From NCBI GenBank assembly GCA_964558115.1, contig CAZLCI010000091.1:1-5016 (forward strand): DNA of 5,016 nucleotides. Reading direction: 5' to 3'. The DNA comes from UBA3496 sp964558115 (GTDB taxonomy: Bacteria > UBA8248). The notes below the pieces were generated by a model. That model ran no database searches and was not told the origin of the DNA. It worked only from the letters and a program-made list of their open reading frames with translations. Each line of letters begins with the position of its first letter. Position 1 is the first letter of the stretch. A program made the position numbers and the translations under genes. Below are positions 4,295-5,016 of this stretch, in pieces.

Positions 4295-5016
4295 TTGGAT
4301 GAATTAACTTCTATCGAGGGTCAAGTTGCTGTAGTTACGGGAGGAACTGCTGGAATAGGAGAAGCTGCTTGTGTCCGTTTTGGACGGTGTGGTGCGAAGG
4401 TTGCAGTTATTGGAAGAACAAATGAAAAAGGGGAAGCAGTTGTAAAGAGGATCACCCAAGAGGGTGGTGAAGCAATTTTTGTAAAAGCTGAGTGTGCGGA
4501 CGAAGGAGAGGTGAAGGATGCAGTAAAAATTATCCTTGATAAGTGGGGAAGAACCGACATACTTGTGAATACGGCTGGGGGATTTTTTGATGTTCCTCCT
4601 CTTGAAAAAGTTACTGTCAAAGGGATGCAGCAAAATTATGATTGGAATGTTATTGCAAAGTTTATAATTACTCGTGAATTGATTCCAGTTATGAAAAAAA
4701 ATCATTATGGACGGATAGTAAATATATCTTCTGTTTCTGGGAGAACCTCGAGTGCCGGTTCTATAGAATACTCAACGAATGAAGCGGCAGTTGTTGGATT
4801 GACTAGAAGATTAGCAAAGGAGTTAGCTCCTTTCGGGATTACAGTAAATGCGATAGCACCAGGTTTAGTTCTTACGCCGAGGGTACAACGACATCCTGAA
4901 GAACACCTTGCTAAAAGGGCGAAGACAATGCCGGTTGGAAGACTTGGTACACCAGAAGAACTTGCTCATGGGATTTGGTATTTATGTACACCGGGTGCAG
5001 GATTTACTATAGGGGC
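4295..5016 (+). CDS. SDR-family oxidoreductase, TTG start, catalytic Lys replaced by Glu, truncated by window end
   Basis: This is a classical SDR of the FabG-like group, cytoplasmic and NAD(P)(H)-dependent; 240 residues are present. The start is TTG 4295, chosen because GGAGA lies six bases upstream, TAG at 4274 closes the frame, and the protein begins MDELTSIEGQVAVVTGG as expected. The cofactor motif is TGGTAGIG at 15-22, GRT at 40-42 suggests NADP(H), and NTAG at 92-95 stands for NNAG. Catalytic Asn118, Ser146 and Tyr159 are in place, but the Lys of YxxxK is Glu163 (YSTNEAAV, codon GAA 4781-4783). NAIAPGLVLTPRV follows at 185-197, then the GRLGTPEELA segment near the usual C-terminal third. 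About 15-20 residues are probably missing beyond the window. Lys to Glu needs only AAA to GAA, so a sequence error is possible. It follows the membrane-protein gene on the same strand. The substrate is unknown. Confidence 0.9.
   Translation, partial: MDELTSIEGQVAVVTGGTAGIGEAACVRFGRCGAKVAVIGRTNEKGEAVVKRITQEGGEAIFVKAECADEGEVKDAVKIILDKWGRTDILVNTAGGFFDVPPLEKVTVKGMQQNYDWNVIAKFIITRELIPVMKKNHYGRIVNISSVSGRTSSAGSIEYSTNEAAVVGLTRRLAKELAPFGITVNAIAPGLVLTPRVQRHPEEHLAKRAKTMPVGRLGTPEELAHGIWYLCTPGAGFTIG

Noticed and set aside
4304..4705. Minus-strand open frames opposite the second SDR gene.
   Set aside because: They are antisense shadows of a well-supported SDR, with Ser/Phe/Asn-rich products that resemble no protein family.
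1..5016. CRISPR arrays, tRNA or rRNA genes, insertion sequences, long repeats.
   Set aside because: No spaced direct repeats, tRNA-like folds, transposase genes or terminal inverted repeats were seen.

Overview
The window comes from an AT-rich bacterium. Its ribosome-binding sites are canonical purine-rich AGGAG types, and its genes are tightly packed. A run of exactly 100 N (3821-3920) marks a scaffold join of a draft genome or metagenome assembly. Taxonomy cannot be fixed from the sequence. The organism appears to use selenocysteine (Sec): two genes contain an in-frame TGA exactly where their protein family has the second cysteine of a CxxC redox motif, while TGA also serves as an ordinary stop and Trp is written TGG.

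Layout. On the minus strand, 637 down to 11 is a carboxymuconolactone decarboxylase (CMD)/AhpD-like protein with CQYU at its active site. A roughly 190-bp divergent intergenic region (638-823) follows, with one doubtful 30-codon ORF. Then comes a same-strand, closely spaced series on the plus strand: an SDR oxidoreductase without the usual catalytic residues (824-1612); a second CMD/AhpD-like Sec protein with CNYU (1650-2306); a small exported His-rich protein (2337-2786); a ketopantoate-reductase-family dehydrogenase (2811 to the gap); the 100-N gap; the C-terminal part of a small membrane protein (3921-4229); and a second SDR starting at TTG (4295) that runs off the window, whose catalytic Lys reads as Glu.

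A reader that treats TGA as stop splits each CMD gene into two fragments (386-637 with 11-271, and 1650-1898 with an unannotated 3' half). Both are best annotated as single full-length selenoproteins of 208 and 218 residues. Each has a short stem-loop directly after the TGA that fits the general shape of a bacterial SECIS element.

Working together (inference): cytoplasmic NAD(P)-dependent dehydrogenases of the SDR and KPR families, plus thiol/selenol redox proteins of the AhpD fold, suggest an oxidative catabolic or detoxification locus for a small carbonyl, hydroxy-acid or peroxide-forming compound. An exported metal-binding-type protein and a membrane protein are encoded alongside. The substrate cannot be read from the sequence. 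The two paralogous CxYU proteins are the most notable content of the window.
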